DNA of 64,000 nucleotides from Isoetes taiwanensis (GCA_021234155.1 JAJEKV010000050.1:3806488-3870487), one strand, 5' to 3'; counted from the stretch's first letter, positions 20,815-33,160 are shown. Translations and numbers: made by a program. The notes: a model not told the origin generated them from the sequence alone.

Positions 20815-20817
20815 TTA

Positions 20818-21226
20818 GGCCCTTTTTCCATGGTAGTCGTATTTCTCAAAGTCACCTATTTTATCAAATGATGTTTGCCACCTATTGTCCTAAAAAAAAT
20901 TCATTTTTCCACTATGAAAATAAGACATGTCTTATTTTAGGTTTGGGATAGGTTTGGATTGTAAATGGTCTTATTTTATTCCAAGGGATTTCCCTCGCCG
21001 TAAAATAAGACACCTAGTCTTATTTGAATATATAACTAAAAATAAGGTGTCTTATTTTTTGATGGTTTTCCACTAGTATTTTAGTGGTGTCATATTTTAT
21101 GACTAACCTGCAGTAGAAAAGCAAGTTTAAATTTGTGTATCTCATTTTTAGCCCTAGAATCACAAATAGTGTTCGTATATTATATAGGGCAGTCATATTT
21201 TGCGCCCTTACAGTGGAAAAAGGGCC
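20818..21226. mobile_element. Tourist/Harbinger-like MITE, 409 bp
   Basis: Perfect 13-bp terminal inverted repeats GGCCCTTTTTCCA (20818-20830) and TGGAAAAAGGGCC (21214-21226), flanked by TTA on both sides (20815-20817 and 21227-21229). A three-base TTA target duplication is the hallmark of PIF/Harbinger and Tourist elements. The inside is non-coding and packed with AAATAAGAC/GTCTTATTT inverted motifs, including a perfect 22-bp palindrome at 20917-20938. Confidence 0.85.
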
Positions 21227-21289
21227 TTATTTTGTCGTTTGCAAACTCACATATCATCATTTACATTAGTTTTTGAAAGGAAAACGGTT

Positions 21290-24200
21290 TATATGATCTT
21301 ATTGTTACCCCTCTTTGTGGCAGCCTGCTACTTTCCACATGCAGAAAGCAACTTCTATCACACCCACTCGGATATGGATAGGCTGGACCCCTATGTCGAT
21401 CTATATGATGACATACAGCAGCATAAGCAGTTGGGCAGTGTCATACTCCTTGGAGACTTCAATGCGCGCACCGGGGTAGAACAACCCATGAGATTTGATC
21501 CCTTGACTGATGATATATTGCAGTTGCGTCCTCCAGAAGGAGCTTGGCCACGGACATCGGATGACAATCGAGTCCACGCTATGGTCGACGGTTGCTTTTG
21601 CTCTGCGGTATCTTTGACACGGTAATATGCAATGGGTCGCACGATGGCCTTCCACCCATAAAGAGCACTTGTAGCGGGGAAAACCGAGGGGCGGATCTAG
21701 TGTGGTGGACTATGTGTTGGTGCACGAGCAAGATATGCATGTCATCAAGCACTTTCGTGGAAACAACTAATCGGGATGAAGAGATCGACTCGGACCACTT
21801 ACCACTTTACTTGAAGTTGGCTTGGCGGTTTATGCGAACCCCGGTGCAACAACTCCTCACATGCCTCGGTACAATTGGATTATGAACATGCGAGGGGCTT
21901 ATGCCCGGATGCTTATAGATGACTGGCGAGAAATTTTGCAATATCCTACACTAGAGCAAATGACAAAGCCGGCTGACTGATGTGCTTAGGACTGCGGCAG
22001 AGAGGTGCTTTGGGATAAGCCGCCTGCGACAGACCTCCAAGAACACAACCTTCCCACGTTATCAATGGTTTGATCGCGAGTGCAAGGAACACAAACGCTG
22101 CTCTCCGCCAAGTCCACGGACCACCTTTACGCCCACATGCGGTCGAGAGTACCGCATCTTCCTTAAAGATAAGAAAGCCGGTACATTCACGGCGCATCAA
22201 AGGGAAATGTTTTACCTCCCAGAACGTCACCCCAAGAAAGCCGGTATAGCCCACGGGGAATATCACTCCCGGCGGTGGAGGCAATACTTGCAACAGACTA
22301 TCGACCCTCGGGGTGCACATGCGGCATTACCCTTGCAAGAAGGCCCATCTTTGGAAATTACGGTTCGGACGTGGAACAAGGCTTACAACGTCTTGCCAAT
22401 GGAAAAGCCCCAGACTTGGATGGTATGCGAGCGAGAATTGCTTAAGTGGGCGGGGGCCGTCCATAATACCAGTCTTGACCGCCTTGTTCAACAAGGCATT
22501 ACAGAAGGCTTCCCACTGCGGTGGACCAATAGCGAGTTGTTCCCATCTATAAGGCGGTGACCCACACCGCCCGACCAACCACCGAACAATCATGGTCGAT
22601 TCGGTGTTTGCAAAACCGCTTCTTTGGGATTCTCGGCGGCGGTTAATGAAGGCTGGCGAGGCAGCGGAGTCGCGGGCCCCTCACCCACGGGATTGAACCG
22701 GCACTCAACCATTGATCACATCTTCACGTTGCGAACTCGATTGAAGGCAGCGGGAACGCGCCCGTCAAGATCTATATTGTTTCTTTGTGGATTTTGCGGC
22801 GTTTGACAACATGCCTCGGGAAAAACCATGGGCAAGGCTGCAATTTGGGGTTCTGTAGATTTGCGAGAATGCGATTATGCGGGATATATGAAAGATGCTT
22901 CGGGTCGGGTTCGCGGAGACAAGCCAACCATTTGATAGTAGTATTGGGGTTAAATCGGGGATGCCCTCTCCCCCAACATTGTTTGGGCTTTACATTGATC
23001 AATTGGAGAGCTAAACTTGCCGGCGATAATGGGGGAGATGGAGCTCATCTTCTCTATCGGATCATCGGGCGGTTAATATATCTTGATGATGTGGACCTCT
23101 AGCTTACACACCAGCCAGACATGCAACGACATCTCGATGCCACGGACAGCGATATGCCGGCGTCAACCCGGCCAAGACTAAGGTGGTTTTCATATCATCT
23201 TCCGTCGGCCGAGGGTCCCCTCCTTGATTACCAAGGCGAATGTGGAAGTTGCATCCACATACAAGTATTTGGGAGTGGAGTTTCCTTCTACTATGCCTTT
23301 GGGACACATCCATACACTCACAGTGACGCGGTTTTGGAAGGCACTATATGCAATGCAAAACAATAGTCATAGAGCGGAGTTGTATGATTGGGCCCATCGG
23401 TCCCACTGTTCAAGGTCTTAGTAGAGCCCTGTCCTTTTATACGGGGTGGAAGTATGGGGCCCAATAGTAACACTTGCTACTTGGAATGACTTGGAGCAGC
23501 CGGTCGAAAAGCCTTCTTAGTAATGCGAGCACTAGGGGTGAAGTCCACGGTCCATATCAAATTCTACTTGGAGACAGGATTCTTGCCTCTTGGAGGGCGG
23601 CCCTTGATCGCCACATTGTCTATTTTCGAAGGTGGTCAATATGGGCGATGCTCGTCTCCCCTAAACTAGCTTATATCATGGCAATGTGGCGCAGATGCCT
23701 CAAGGCCTCTTTGGAGGGAAAAAGAGAGCTCAATGGTTGGCTAGATGGAATGTGCGAGGAGCACGAGGTGCATACATATGCAAACGAGGGCGATCGCCAT
23801 AGCTTGAGGCAATATCTTGGCGCTTGCTTCCTCGGCAAGGTTTGCCCTCGAACATGTCAAGACAAAGACACTATCGGCCACATAAATCCCACATTGGAGC
23901 GAGGCCCACAATGCTACTGCGTACCCACTTGCCCATGAAAAGGCGCAGACTCATTGCCTCCATTCGCACGGGGGCACATCATCTTCGAATTGAGGCAGGC
24001 GGATGGATTGGTGAACCACGCCGGGGCGGGCTCTGTCAATCTTTGCCAAATGGGAGTCATTGAGGATGAATCTCATACCCTTCAAAGTTGCCCAAAGATA
24101 TGATCAAATTCCGGACGCTATCTTTGAGTTGGTCGGGCACGGCCAGCCATTACATGTGACATTGAGCACAACATCCGTGCAGGTCTTTGGGATCATACCT

Positions 24201-24465
24201 TGAGAGGTTATGGACATGCGAGATCAGCTATGTCCTCGGGCACACGTGACATGTATATATACATTGATGTATACTTATGCGGTTTGGCACATTCTTATTC
24301 GCCCCGGTTTTTCCCTCGAAAACCCTTCGGGGCGGGGGTTTTTTAACCCGGACAGTAATAACTTTGCTGCACTCCTTGTGGGTCCCATAGGCCGATTGGC
24401 CTCAGTGGACGATAAAAAATCATTCTCATTCTCATTTAATGTTACTTTCACATTAAAATAATAAA
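21290..24465 (+). mobile_element. RTE-like LINE, heavily frameshifted
   Basis: Non-LTR retrotransposon. Domains in order: endonuclease (ILLGDFNARTG near 21450; DSDHLPLYLKLAW near 21787), RT opening (GITEGFPLRW near 22495), STIDHIFTLRTRL near 22708, FDNMPRE near 22803, RGCPLPQHCLGF near 22955, catalytic IYLDDVDL near 23078, and a CQMGVIEDESH Cys/His block near 24037. The 3' end finishes with CATTCTCATTCTCATTT (about 24422), a short tandem tail as in RTE elements. The frame changes every 100-300 bases. CAG/CTG triplets are conspicuously rare and CGG-type strings common, so part of the damage may be base-calling error. The 5' end appears truncated. Confidence 0.75.
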
Positions 24466-24485
24466 AAATATTTGCAAAGGAGGAT

Positions 24486-24720
24486 GATACGACACCTAAT
24501 TATCTTGCCCCAACCCTAGATGTTGAAGTTTGATCCTCTATACGTGATTGTTCGCCCCTGAGAGGTTTGATCCTCTGTATGTGATCATTCGTCTATGAGG
24601 CAATTTTTATATTTGATGCTCCCATGGATACTTGAACTCGAGATTTGGCTCTGATACCATTGATACGACATCTTAATTATCGTGCTAGACATTGCAATTT
24701 GATCCTCTATATGTAATAAT
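24486..24720 (-). repeat. LTR-like scraps with a tRNA-Met type primer-binding site
   Basis: GATACGACACCTAATTATC (24486) and GATACGACATCTTAATTATC (24661) are near repeats, and TTTGATCCTCTATACGTGAT-type strings occur three times. GCTCTGATACCA at 24648-24659 is, on the minus strand, TGGTATCAGAGC, the usual primer-binding site for initiator tRNA-Met, directly beside a possible LTR end. This suggests a residual or TRIM-like LTR element. Copy B lacks this 12-mer. Confidence 0.45.
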
Positions 24721-25722
24721 TAGGTGCTACCTCCCAAAGATTTACTCGAGTAGTCCCTATGGGCCTCTAAACCATATTAGAAGAACACTAGAAGGAAAAG
24801 TATTATTGAACTGGAATTTATTAATCAATTGCAAAATGATTTGGAACACTAAATTCAATTTAAAGCTCTTATAATCTTTGTTCACAAAAGATGATGACTA
24901 GTGAGGACTATCCTTCTATGGCATGGCATCAGAACCAAATAGATATTAGAATGATCTGACTATTGCCATGCATGAGAATACAATGAAGTTATCAAGTGAT
25001 TCAAAACTTGCTCTAGTGTTCATTAATGTGGCTAGTAGCCATTTGATCCATAGAATTCTGATCTCTCTGTTCCTTCCCACAAGAACATGCATTTATATTG
25101 ATCAAGGCAGTTTGAGTATCGGTATTCATGGCATGCAAATAGTGTAAATGAGCCAAACCTTGATTGGGCTATTGAACATGTTGTAGCACATATGTAGTGT
25201 AAATGAACCAAACTTTGATTGGACTGTTGAACTTGGGCATTGACCCAACATCAAATCCCTTGATGAACATCACCCAAAACTTCAAGGTCTCTCAAATTAT
25301 TAACCATGTTATCTCTTGATGAGACTTGCGAAAAAAAAATCGAATATTTAGATACATATCAACTGCTATAATCCTTTGGCATTTTATTTTACGTAATCCA
25401 GCCATCCATCCCAACCTTGGAATTCGACAACAAATTAGGTGTACTATATGTAGAGAACTAGAAAACTTGAAGATGGATATGTAAAAGGTCATCCCATGAT
25501 TATATACTTCAATGTTGATTGCCAGGGAAGTAATTTCATCCTTCAGCTACTACTAATGGTGGTTGAAAGAAGTGCCATCAAATTTGCTCTCTTTTTATTC
25601 AATTACTCTATCAATATAGCTTAATGAGTAAATTGGCATTGCATAACATAATAGCATTTCTTTTTACGACCATTTGATACTATAATTGTCTGCATATTGC
25701 ATTAGCACATGGCATCACTCCT

Positions 25723-25828
25723 GCAGGGGTTTTTTAATCCTAGTAGTAATGATTGTACTAGCCCATTGTATGGGTCCCATGACCTATTGGTCTCCGTGGA
25801 CGTTAAAAAAACTATTCTATTCTATTCT
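25723..25828 (+). mobile_element. very short 3' end of an RTE-like LINE
   Basis: 106 bases absent from copy B, which reads ACTCCTTTCAACC across the site (near 46791). The insert resembles the LINE 3' end at 24330-24440: a run like GGGGTTTTTTAA, TGGGTCCCATGACC, then CCGTGGACGTTAAAAA and a CTATTCTATTCTATT tail. It is an extreme 5'-truncated retrotransposition after, or in only one lineage of, the duplication. No clear target duplication. Confidence 0.75.
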
Positions 25829-26526
25829 TTCAACCTTAACAAAATTTTCGTTTTTACAGTCAGGTCTTCCATAGCTTTCTTCTTCAAATTAGATAAGCTT
25901 TTGATAGGCTCATAAACATATCCATGTTTACCTCAAAACCATCTAATTCATCCTTAGTTTTCTTATGGCTTGAAATTTAGTGGCCATATGTAGCCTAGAG
26001 ATGCCCAAATAACCTTGTTATTTTTTAAATCGGCTAGAGTATTATGCCATACAAATACCCTTGTAAATATAGTCCACACTTCATTATTTTAAGGTCCATT
26101 CTGCATAGGTCATTTTTCTTGACTTGATATTGTTGAGTTTTCTTTTTGCAATTCACCATTCTAAACTCCGCAAATTTAATCTGAGTTCTTGTTGGCTTTA
26201 GCTGAAACAATGAGAAACGATAAAAATAACTGACTTAGAAACTGAATGGGAAACTGACAGTAAGATTATAAATAATAGAAACACAAAATAATGGGGTTAT
26301 TCCATACCTTTGCCACGACGGTCGAACCCATGACTTGAAGCTTCCTGTGGGAATTGAAGGTCCAAATTTGCCGCCGTAATTGGTTGTAAATGGAGGAGCA
26401 CATTTGCTAGAGAGAAAATAAATAGAACCACAAAATCTGAGAGCGTGATTTGGGAATTAAGATAAGCATGATGGCTTGTCAATAATTGATGGATTGTTGT
26501 GACGTTTCCCTAGAATATATGGTGCA

Positions 26527-26551
26527 AATATATATATATATATATATATAT
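26527..26551. repeat. (TA)n microsatellite
   Basis: TA tract beside the Helitron-type end. It is shorter in copy B (about 47498-47514). Confidence 0.8.
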
Positions 26552-26555
26552 CCTG

Positions 26556-26582
26556 CTAGTAAATTGCCCACCTTCGGTGGGC
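26556..26582 (-). mobile_element. Helitron-type 3' terminus, copy A
   Basis: On the minus strand a 7-bp stem GCCCACC/GGTGGGC with TTC-type loop (26566-26582), six bases, then CTAG (26556-26559). CTAGTAAA plus a GCCC stem matches the autonomous Helitron end at 4865. The next host base is C rather than the usual T. No helicase is nearby, so this is a non-autonomous relative; its 5' end was not located. Confidence 0.6.
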
Positions 26583-29296
26583 TTTACATATGATTGTTCA
26601 CCTTTTGTTATCGTTCCATGTGATGTCTCGGAAGTGGGCTTAGAGTGTAATTGATAAAAGCAAACATGTCTCTGTCATGACAGAATGTTAGTGGGATAAC
26701 TAGAAGCTTTTTGGAGCTTGGTGCCAACATTGAATTAAAAACAAAATGAAGAAAGGCTAAATGCTTCTGATGCCAAATTCTCATACTGTTCAGACAAAGT
26801 ATCAGTCCTCAACAGCTGCCAGAGAGTAGATTTCCATTGTTGTGCCAAGCAATGTTATAATTTGTAAAATAAAGCTTTTTGTCAAATTTGAGTTATTATT
26901 TGAACAGAAAATAATTAAATGTTTTACCAAAATACACAAACAATACAGGACTCAACTACACGGGCTCCAATTCCGGCAGTCCCAATTCATTCCATCAAGC
27001 CCTGGCTATGGCGGATCCGATCCTAAGAACCAGATCGAAAACCGGCATTAAAAAAGAACCTTTTTTCTTGCAAACCCAACACAATCCAATGAATTTTGAA
27101 GCTCTGGCTATGGCGGATTATCGGAACTCAATTACACAAATCTAAAATGCGGCAGCCCAATTTAACGAAAAGCTCAAATTTTGAAGCTCCGGCGATGGCA
27201 GATTGGATGAAACTATCAATGCCAAGTGGAAGCAACGATTAAGACTCGGTACCATCTTCTTTGAGGCGGTATTTGTTACAGTAAGGATTTGATGGTCTGA
27301 TTGGCATAAGAGCTAAGGAGATAAGGCTGAAATCCAGCCGTTTTCATGCGGGCACGCCATTTTCCAATCAAATCCGTCAGAAATCTAGTCTTTCGTCATG
27401 GCACTGAATATGAATCAAAAGAAACAAAAAAAGCTGCAAAAAATACTCCTTTTACTACCAAAATAGTTTGCTTAGTAAAAAAGGTCTCAGTAGTGGATTA
27501 AATCCCATCCGACTGTTGAGCTTGACATAATTTTTGCTAATCTCATAATTGCAAACAGAAAGCAATGCAACATCGTCTTTGCATTTCAGACTATGGCTAA
27601 AGGGGATCTCAAATGAATGTCAATCTCCTAAGTCTACTGCAGATGGAAACAGGTAGTGTCAAGCTCGAGAGGACGTAACATTTAAAATGTCATAGTTGTA
27701 GCATATATTAAAAAGTAAAATGACTCAGCCAATGCATTTTGTTTGGAAGTAAAACTGCTGTAGCATATATTCAGAAAGAAAATGACTTGGCCAGTACATT
27801 TTGCTTGGAAATAAAGATGGCCTCAGTAGAATAACACAATCAAAACTATCTACTTCCTAATGAAAAGGTCATACCATAAACCAACAACTTACTTACTTTT
27901 AACAAAATAGAAGTCCCACATAGTAGATCCGCGTGGAATCGGAGAAATAGAAAACATCTTTAATAACCGAAACGCTAACTAGAAAGGCAGACATCATGCA
28001 CAAAAGCCCAATCACTTGCATAAGAACCGTCCACTCAATGGAATAGGAAATCAAACCTGATGAATCTGCCGTAGTGATGATCCTCTTCTTGATAAAAATC
28101 GAGGAGACCTTTTAAACCAAACTCAACCAATTTTCATCTTAATCAAAATTGCTACCTGCTATTCCAAATTGTCTCTTGACTTCCAATTTATAGTCGGCCT
28201 CATATCTATTGGACATTCAATCAGAGGTTTTGATTAAGGATAAGCCATCTGGATGCAACCGAAACAAATAACATACCTAATGTGTATCTGCAAATCTGAT
28301 CTGTTGATCCGCACTTGTGTATACAGCCGATTCTTTTTGCTCCGATTGTAGAGCTCAAAAGAGTCTTTCAAAGCCTTGTTACAGTTGAAACAAAAACGTC
28401 TTAAAACCCAGCAAAGATGAACTGGATCTAGAGGGTCGTTTTACCTGGTTATCCACCACAAAGCCCCAACAAAATGGCTCTAAATTCTGGGTATGGCGCC
28501 AAGCTATGGCGCCAGAGTAAGCGGGTAACGCATCAAGAAAATCGACGCCCTTTTTTTCTTTAACTTTTTTTCCATACCATGTGTGGGACGATCATCCAAA
28601 GGAGTGCCTATAGCACGGGATTAAACGCTTCCGGCGAAAGAGACCATCTGCCCCGAGTGATGGGAAAATGAAGAGAAGATGCAAAAACACTAATCTGCTA
28701 ACAGAATTGCCATGGTTAGGGTTTGGAATAGATAAAACGTCAAACGGTTAGGTTTATAATCAGCCGGCGGATGAGATGGAATACACCTTTTCGAGGAGTG
28801 CCTATAAAAAAGTACACTTCGCATGCGACGTGGCACAATCTGAGCCATTCATGTTTGATGCTTGACATACATACTTACTGGATAATTTTATAATATAAAA
28901 ATGATGGCCACAAAAACCATACAAGTCTTGCCGTTAGGCTTGTAGGCCATACTTAGCAAGGGAGATGGCCTAGTTATTATCATAACGTAGCCACATGAGC
29001 TCACCATGTAGGTGTCCCACCATGTGGATGCAACCCATTGGTGCAAATGAGCCAACTAGTAAACCCTAACATATTTAAGACCAAACTCTAGGCCTAGCTC
29101 ACTTTTGCTCCATCATCTACTGCAACCTCGAATCCTTCTCCTAGCTCCGATTGAAGGATTGTCTTCGACAAAATAGCTTGGGACAACAATCCAGGAGTGC
29201 AATCGCATCATCCTGAAGAGCTCCTACTCCAGACTACCTGCAAAAGATGGTGATCCCAAGAGCTAGAAGTAGCAGTTAAGGAGCAGGTATTTCAAA
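26583..29296. other. body of possible non-autonomous Helitron and flank, no recognised gene
   Basis: Repeated phrases such as GGCTATGGCGGAT (near 27005 and 27106) suggest internal short repeats. A minus-strand stretch around 27900-28130 (in copy B 48890-49117) reads like a membrane segment (VLMQVIGLLCMMPAFLVSV) and might be a captured exon. Nothing else was recognised. Confidence 0.4.
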
Positions 29297-29919
29297 TAGA
29301 TATCAAAATTTATATATTATTAGTAGACTGCAATATTTCGGGCCATCCTGACCATCACGTATGCACACTGGACAGCTCAGATGCAATGGTGCGCATTGAT
29401 TTTTGGGTAAAAGCATGCTACGGTGTACCACTTTTGGAACCCTCAAAAGTACCTACACTGGGTACTTTTAAAACTGGTACTTTCTGTTTTTTCTTTCCAT
29501 TAAAATCAATCAAAATTTTTTGAATTGAGGGTCAATAACATGTCAATCTATAGTACTAGAGGATAACAATACTACTAATGACTAAAATAAATGAATTAAC
29601 TCTCAAACTTATTGTTTATTGCGGCATTTTTGCAAGTTCCCAGTACCCAGTGCTGGGTACTTTTCTGGGTAGTTTTGTACTACCTAAATAGGTACTTTAG
29701 ATGGTACACCCTAGCATGCTTTCACCCTTTTCTGATATAGTCCACTTGGTCGATGAGGTGGATGATCCTACTAGATATCAAAATTTATATATTATTAGTA
29801 GACTGCAATATTTCGGGCCATCCTGACCATCACGTATGCACACTGGACGGCTCAGATGCAATGGTGCGCATTGATTTTTCTGATATAGTCCACTTGGTCG
29901 ATGAGGTGGATGATCCTAC
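29297..29919. repeat. 148-bp tandem duplication, first unit split by a MITE
   Basis: Unit 1 (29297-29771, MITE included) and unit 2 (29772-29919) both begin TAGATATCAAAATTTATA and end GATGATCCTAC. Copy B has one unit only (about 50287-50435), and so is the unduplicated state. Confidence 0.85.
29406..29727. mobile_element. MITE, 322 bp, copy A only
   Basis: Terminal inverted repeats of 26 bp with 24 matches (GGGTAAAAGCATGCTACGGT... at 29406 and its counterpart ending CATGCTTTCACCC at 29727). Interior carries AAAGTACC/GGTACTTT motifs and no ORF. It sits in a T run (five T left, four T right); copy B has only five T, so a T-only target duplication of about four bases is inferred. Superfamily not assigned. 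Confidence 0.85.
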
Positions 29920-30110
29920 GGCTCGCGCTGACTTAGGTATATGCGATATGACGCGATCTCGGCCTTTGATTGGACCCAAGATCCTACGGTCCACATTGCA
30001 TGCTCGGGCCTTAAGGAGAGGCTTTCAAAAGTTTTTATGCTGTTGAGGGGATTCGAACCTTGGTCATTGCTCCCTAAGCCCTCCATTCTAACTATAGACT
30101 AGGCCTTAAT
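29900..30110 (-). repeat. tRNA-derived SINE-like unit, copy A
   Basis: On the minus strand, TAGTTAGAATGG (30083-30094) resembles a pol III A box and GGTTCGAATCC (30049-30059) is a perfect B box at tRNA-like spacing. The following 150 bases look like a SINE body. It does not fold into a full tRNA that I can defend. Confidence 0.45.
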
Positions 30111-32340
30111 TGATTGTAAAAAAACTCGTTCCATATACAATTACCTCCGATCCTAATGGTTCTAGAATGTTCAAGATTGTCCCACATGAGGATGGGCATT
30201 CTAATTCTTGGCTAGAAAGTTGTGGAATAGGCATTACTAATATTTTCTTGCTTGATCTATTTTTGCGATCGAATCCGCGAATGGCTTCATTGAGCTAAGC
30301 ATGTGCCGATTCCTCTGGGCGCATCAACTTATCTGGAATCGATTTGTATAGAGCATCTGCTAACAACAGGTGTTAACAATTACCAAATGCATTCGCTCCT
30401 CAGTCACATTGCAATTTTGAATAGCTATGTATAGAACGGTGAGTGCTTTGGATGGCAGACTTCAATTGGAGGTAAGAAAGGACAATGTAGGTTATAGAGT
30501 AGGAAGATGAAGTTTGTTTGCAAAAAATATTGTCTTCGATATTCCTCAACATCAACAAAGGAGGTTCATTTCCAGTGTGGAAATGATGCCAGCCACTTGG
30601 CTTAGGTCTGTTTGCCTGTGATGTGACTATAAATATAGGAAAGACTTAAAATCCTTTATTAATCCATTGTGGGCACATGTATTAGCCTTTGTTTGGAGAA
30701 AATCTTTGTGGATGGACATACATAGTGCTAAACTTGCACCAACTCTTTGCCATGAGAAACAACATAATTCAAGCAACTAGGGGCAATGAAATAATGGCTT
30801 CACGAACAATAATGTAGCACCGCCTACACCCGCACAATAGAATGCCACTCACCTAGCATGTGTAATAGCTTCCTCCATTGCAACTCAATACATGCAAACA
30901 ATCTACCAGACAAATCCCACTAAACACCTGCCCCCAAAACCTTTTCATTTCCCAATTCAAATATACAAATTCTAAGCTATAGAAAACTTAGGCATTTAAC
31001 TGCCCTCCTTTGTGCATACCCCCTTTAAGTCTTCGAAGTCGAACTTGCACTGTAGAAATGATGGAATCCGAATAAAAAAACCCTGCTACTCACCTACCCT
31101 CCTTTGCGCCCAACGGTGCGTAACTTGTATATATATGTAGTTCATATGGGAGTTAGCACTCCAGATGAATTAGCATGTTGTACTTCAAATAGGGCATCTA
31201 GAACCTTAATTCTAATCATGAATCCAAATCAATGAACCCTAGTTATACTTAGTTGCATGTGATTAGAACTAGTTGATATTTTGATTGTTTATCGAGTTAT
31301 GGATGGTATAAGATGTAGGTTGATCATTGTTTGCACCTCTTATGTATGAGGAAATGGGGGTAGAGACCAGATGATGCTTCTATTTAAATCCTATAATTTC
31401 TATTTATTATTCGGCATGTGCATAGAACCCACCGGGCTATGGAAGTTATGTGGTTATCGAGCATCAAACAACGGGGGCTCTAGAGATGTTGAGGTAGGAC
31501 CCTATTAAGTGTGGCTATTAGTGTCCTTATAATGGACTAGGCCTATAGTCGACCACCTCGTGCAGATCGGATATGGATCTGACACTCCCTGGGTTGAACA
31601 TGTCATCCTGACTCAGAGAGCTGCAGGTGTCGCCCAGGCTCATGTATGGGGGAGTTCACGTCGCATATGGACGTATATTGCCACGGTCCTCTACTTGCTT
31701 GCAGAACCGTTGTGCCTCGAGAAGGGAGTTGTCCCTATCCTTCCTCGTTACTAGGGGATGAAACTTGGAGTGGTCCCATTGGGTAGGAAATTGTATCTCC
31801 AAAAGGCTACAATCCAATCAGAGCCTGATTTAGCCTATCTGCATAGTATGTTATTGACACTAAACCTGGCTTGTGGGGTCAAATACAAAACTCAGACTGG
31901 CCAAGTTTGGATTAGAACCTCCAGATCACTTAAGGTGATTAGTCTATGTGGTAAAATTCCAAAAGAAAACTCAAATACTTCAAATTTAATATCTTTTCCA
32001 TTTCGAGAAAAAAGCTATCAGTGGATAGATTAATGCCATTTCCTAATATTTCAAGTTTTTAAGGATATTTTTATGCAAAGAGATAGTGAAAAGTAACTAA
32101 AAGAGGTTTATAAAATCCTTTCTCAAGCTAGAGTGATATTTTGTGAGATATTTGGGCTTGAATTCAATTAAAAATGGAATTCGAGCTTTTGTATTTTGAT
32201 ATTTCCACGTTTTTAAGGCACAGGTGGAAATGGTTGAAGATTTTGGCCATAGAGATATATATTATGATAGTGCATCCTTTTCTCTGTTTTGATCTCCAAT
32301 CTTTGCTAAAGAAAATGATGTTTGTCGTGCAATAAAACAC
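30111..32340. other. copy A, no assigned gene
   Basis: Contains open plus-strand stretches (31560-31754 and 31758-32033) with text such as RAAGVAQAHVWGSSRRIWTY and LNLACGVKYKTQTGQVWIRT. They recur in copy B at 52094-52568, but I recognise no family and they may be retroelement remains. Confidence 0.35.
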
Positions 32341-33160
32341 CTCCAAGCTAGAAAAGGTGGAAATCAGCTAGTGTCTCACAGCTTCAACATCTCTGGAATG
32401 ATAATGCATGGAAGTGTGGGAAGACATTAGGCAGCTTGTGGGAGGAAAAAATTTGATAATATATGAGAGTGGCTCACACTCAAATTGTCTGTCTTGACTA
32501 GAAGATTAGAAACTCGGATAACTATAAGGTTGCTCACGGGTTATAAAATTATAGCTCCTACTAAATCTCTTGATCATTCAAATAAGTGGCGGATGTCAAA
32601 CAACATTTCACGACTATTACGGTGAACAATTGGAAAACTTACTCTCAATCTAAAGTCTGAGATCTTTGGTTTGGAGATGCCTCCACCAAGCCATTCGACC
32701 AACCTGGATAGTGTATGCTAGATGCCCTGGCTGAGTTGACTCTTTCTAATGTAAGCTTTGTGTTCGTAGGAATGAAACTGTATCCCATATTTTTTATTGT
32801 CCAAAAATAAGGACTTTTGAAGATGGTTGGACATGTATCTGAAGGAGAAAGGCTATAATATTGGCAACTGGAAAAACCTAATAGATGTGCTTAAAGGATC
32901 GAATTGCTTTCTTAATATTGTTAGACAAACAACCATCTGAGTCATTTGGATACATAGGAACATGGTCAATTATTCAAATAAAAGAGTTGATGTTACTTGG
33001 TCAAAGGTAAGCCTTCTAAATTGAACTGTCCAAAAATGCTATGGCTCATAAAAATAGGAAGCTAGAAAAAGTAGATAGAGCTTTGTCGCCATAGGAAGAT
33101 TTGAGGGTCTTCTTAATATTTTCATTTGTAATGATATGCTTCTCACTAATGACTATTTTG
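32341..33160 (+). mobile_element. older L1-type LINE (L1-a), ORF2 C-terminal part, copy A
   Basis: Plus-strand C-terminal zf-RVT region of an L1-like ORF2: VNNWKTYSQSK, then CKLCVRRNETVSHIFYCPK-like text, clearer in copy B. It continues after the L1-b insertion at 38960 into a 3' UTR, with AATAAAA near 39151 and a poly(A) run at 39173-39188. Confidence 0.65.

Larger units (their letters stand above)
24721..26555. other. copy A, no recognised gene
   Basis: AT-rich DNA with no supported ORF. Contains the 106-bp LINE-tail insertion at 25723-25828 and a (TA)n microsatellite at 26527-26551. The same interval in copy B is about 45780-47518. Confidence 0.5.

Noticed and set aside
30045-30095. Candidate tRNA gene on the minus strand (B box GGTTCGAATCC)
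   Set aside because: No complete cloverleaf with paired acceptor stem could be defended; annotated as SINE-like instead.
31560-32033. Possible host gene (RAAGVAQAHVWGSS text)
   Set aside because: No recognisable domain, frame changes between copies, embedded in repeats.
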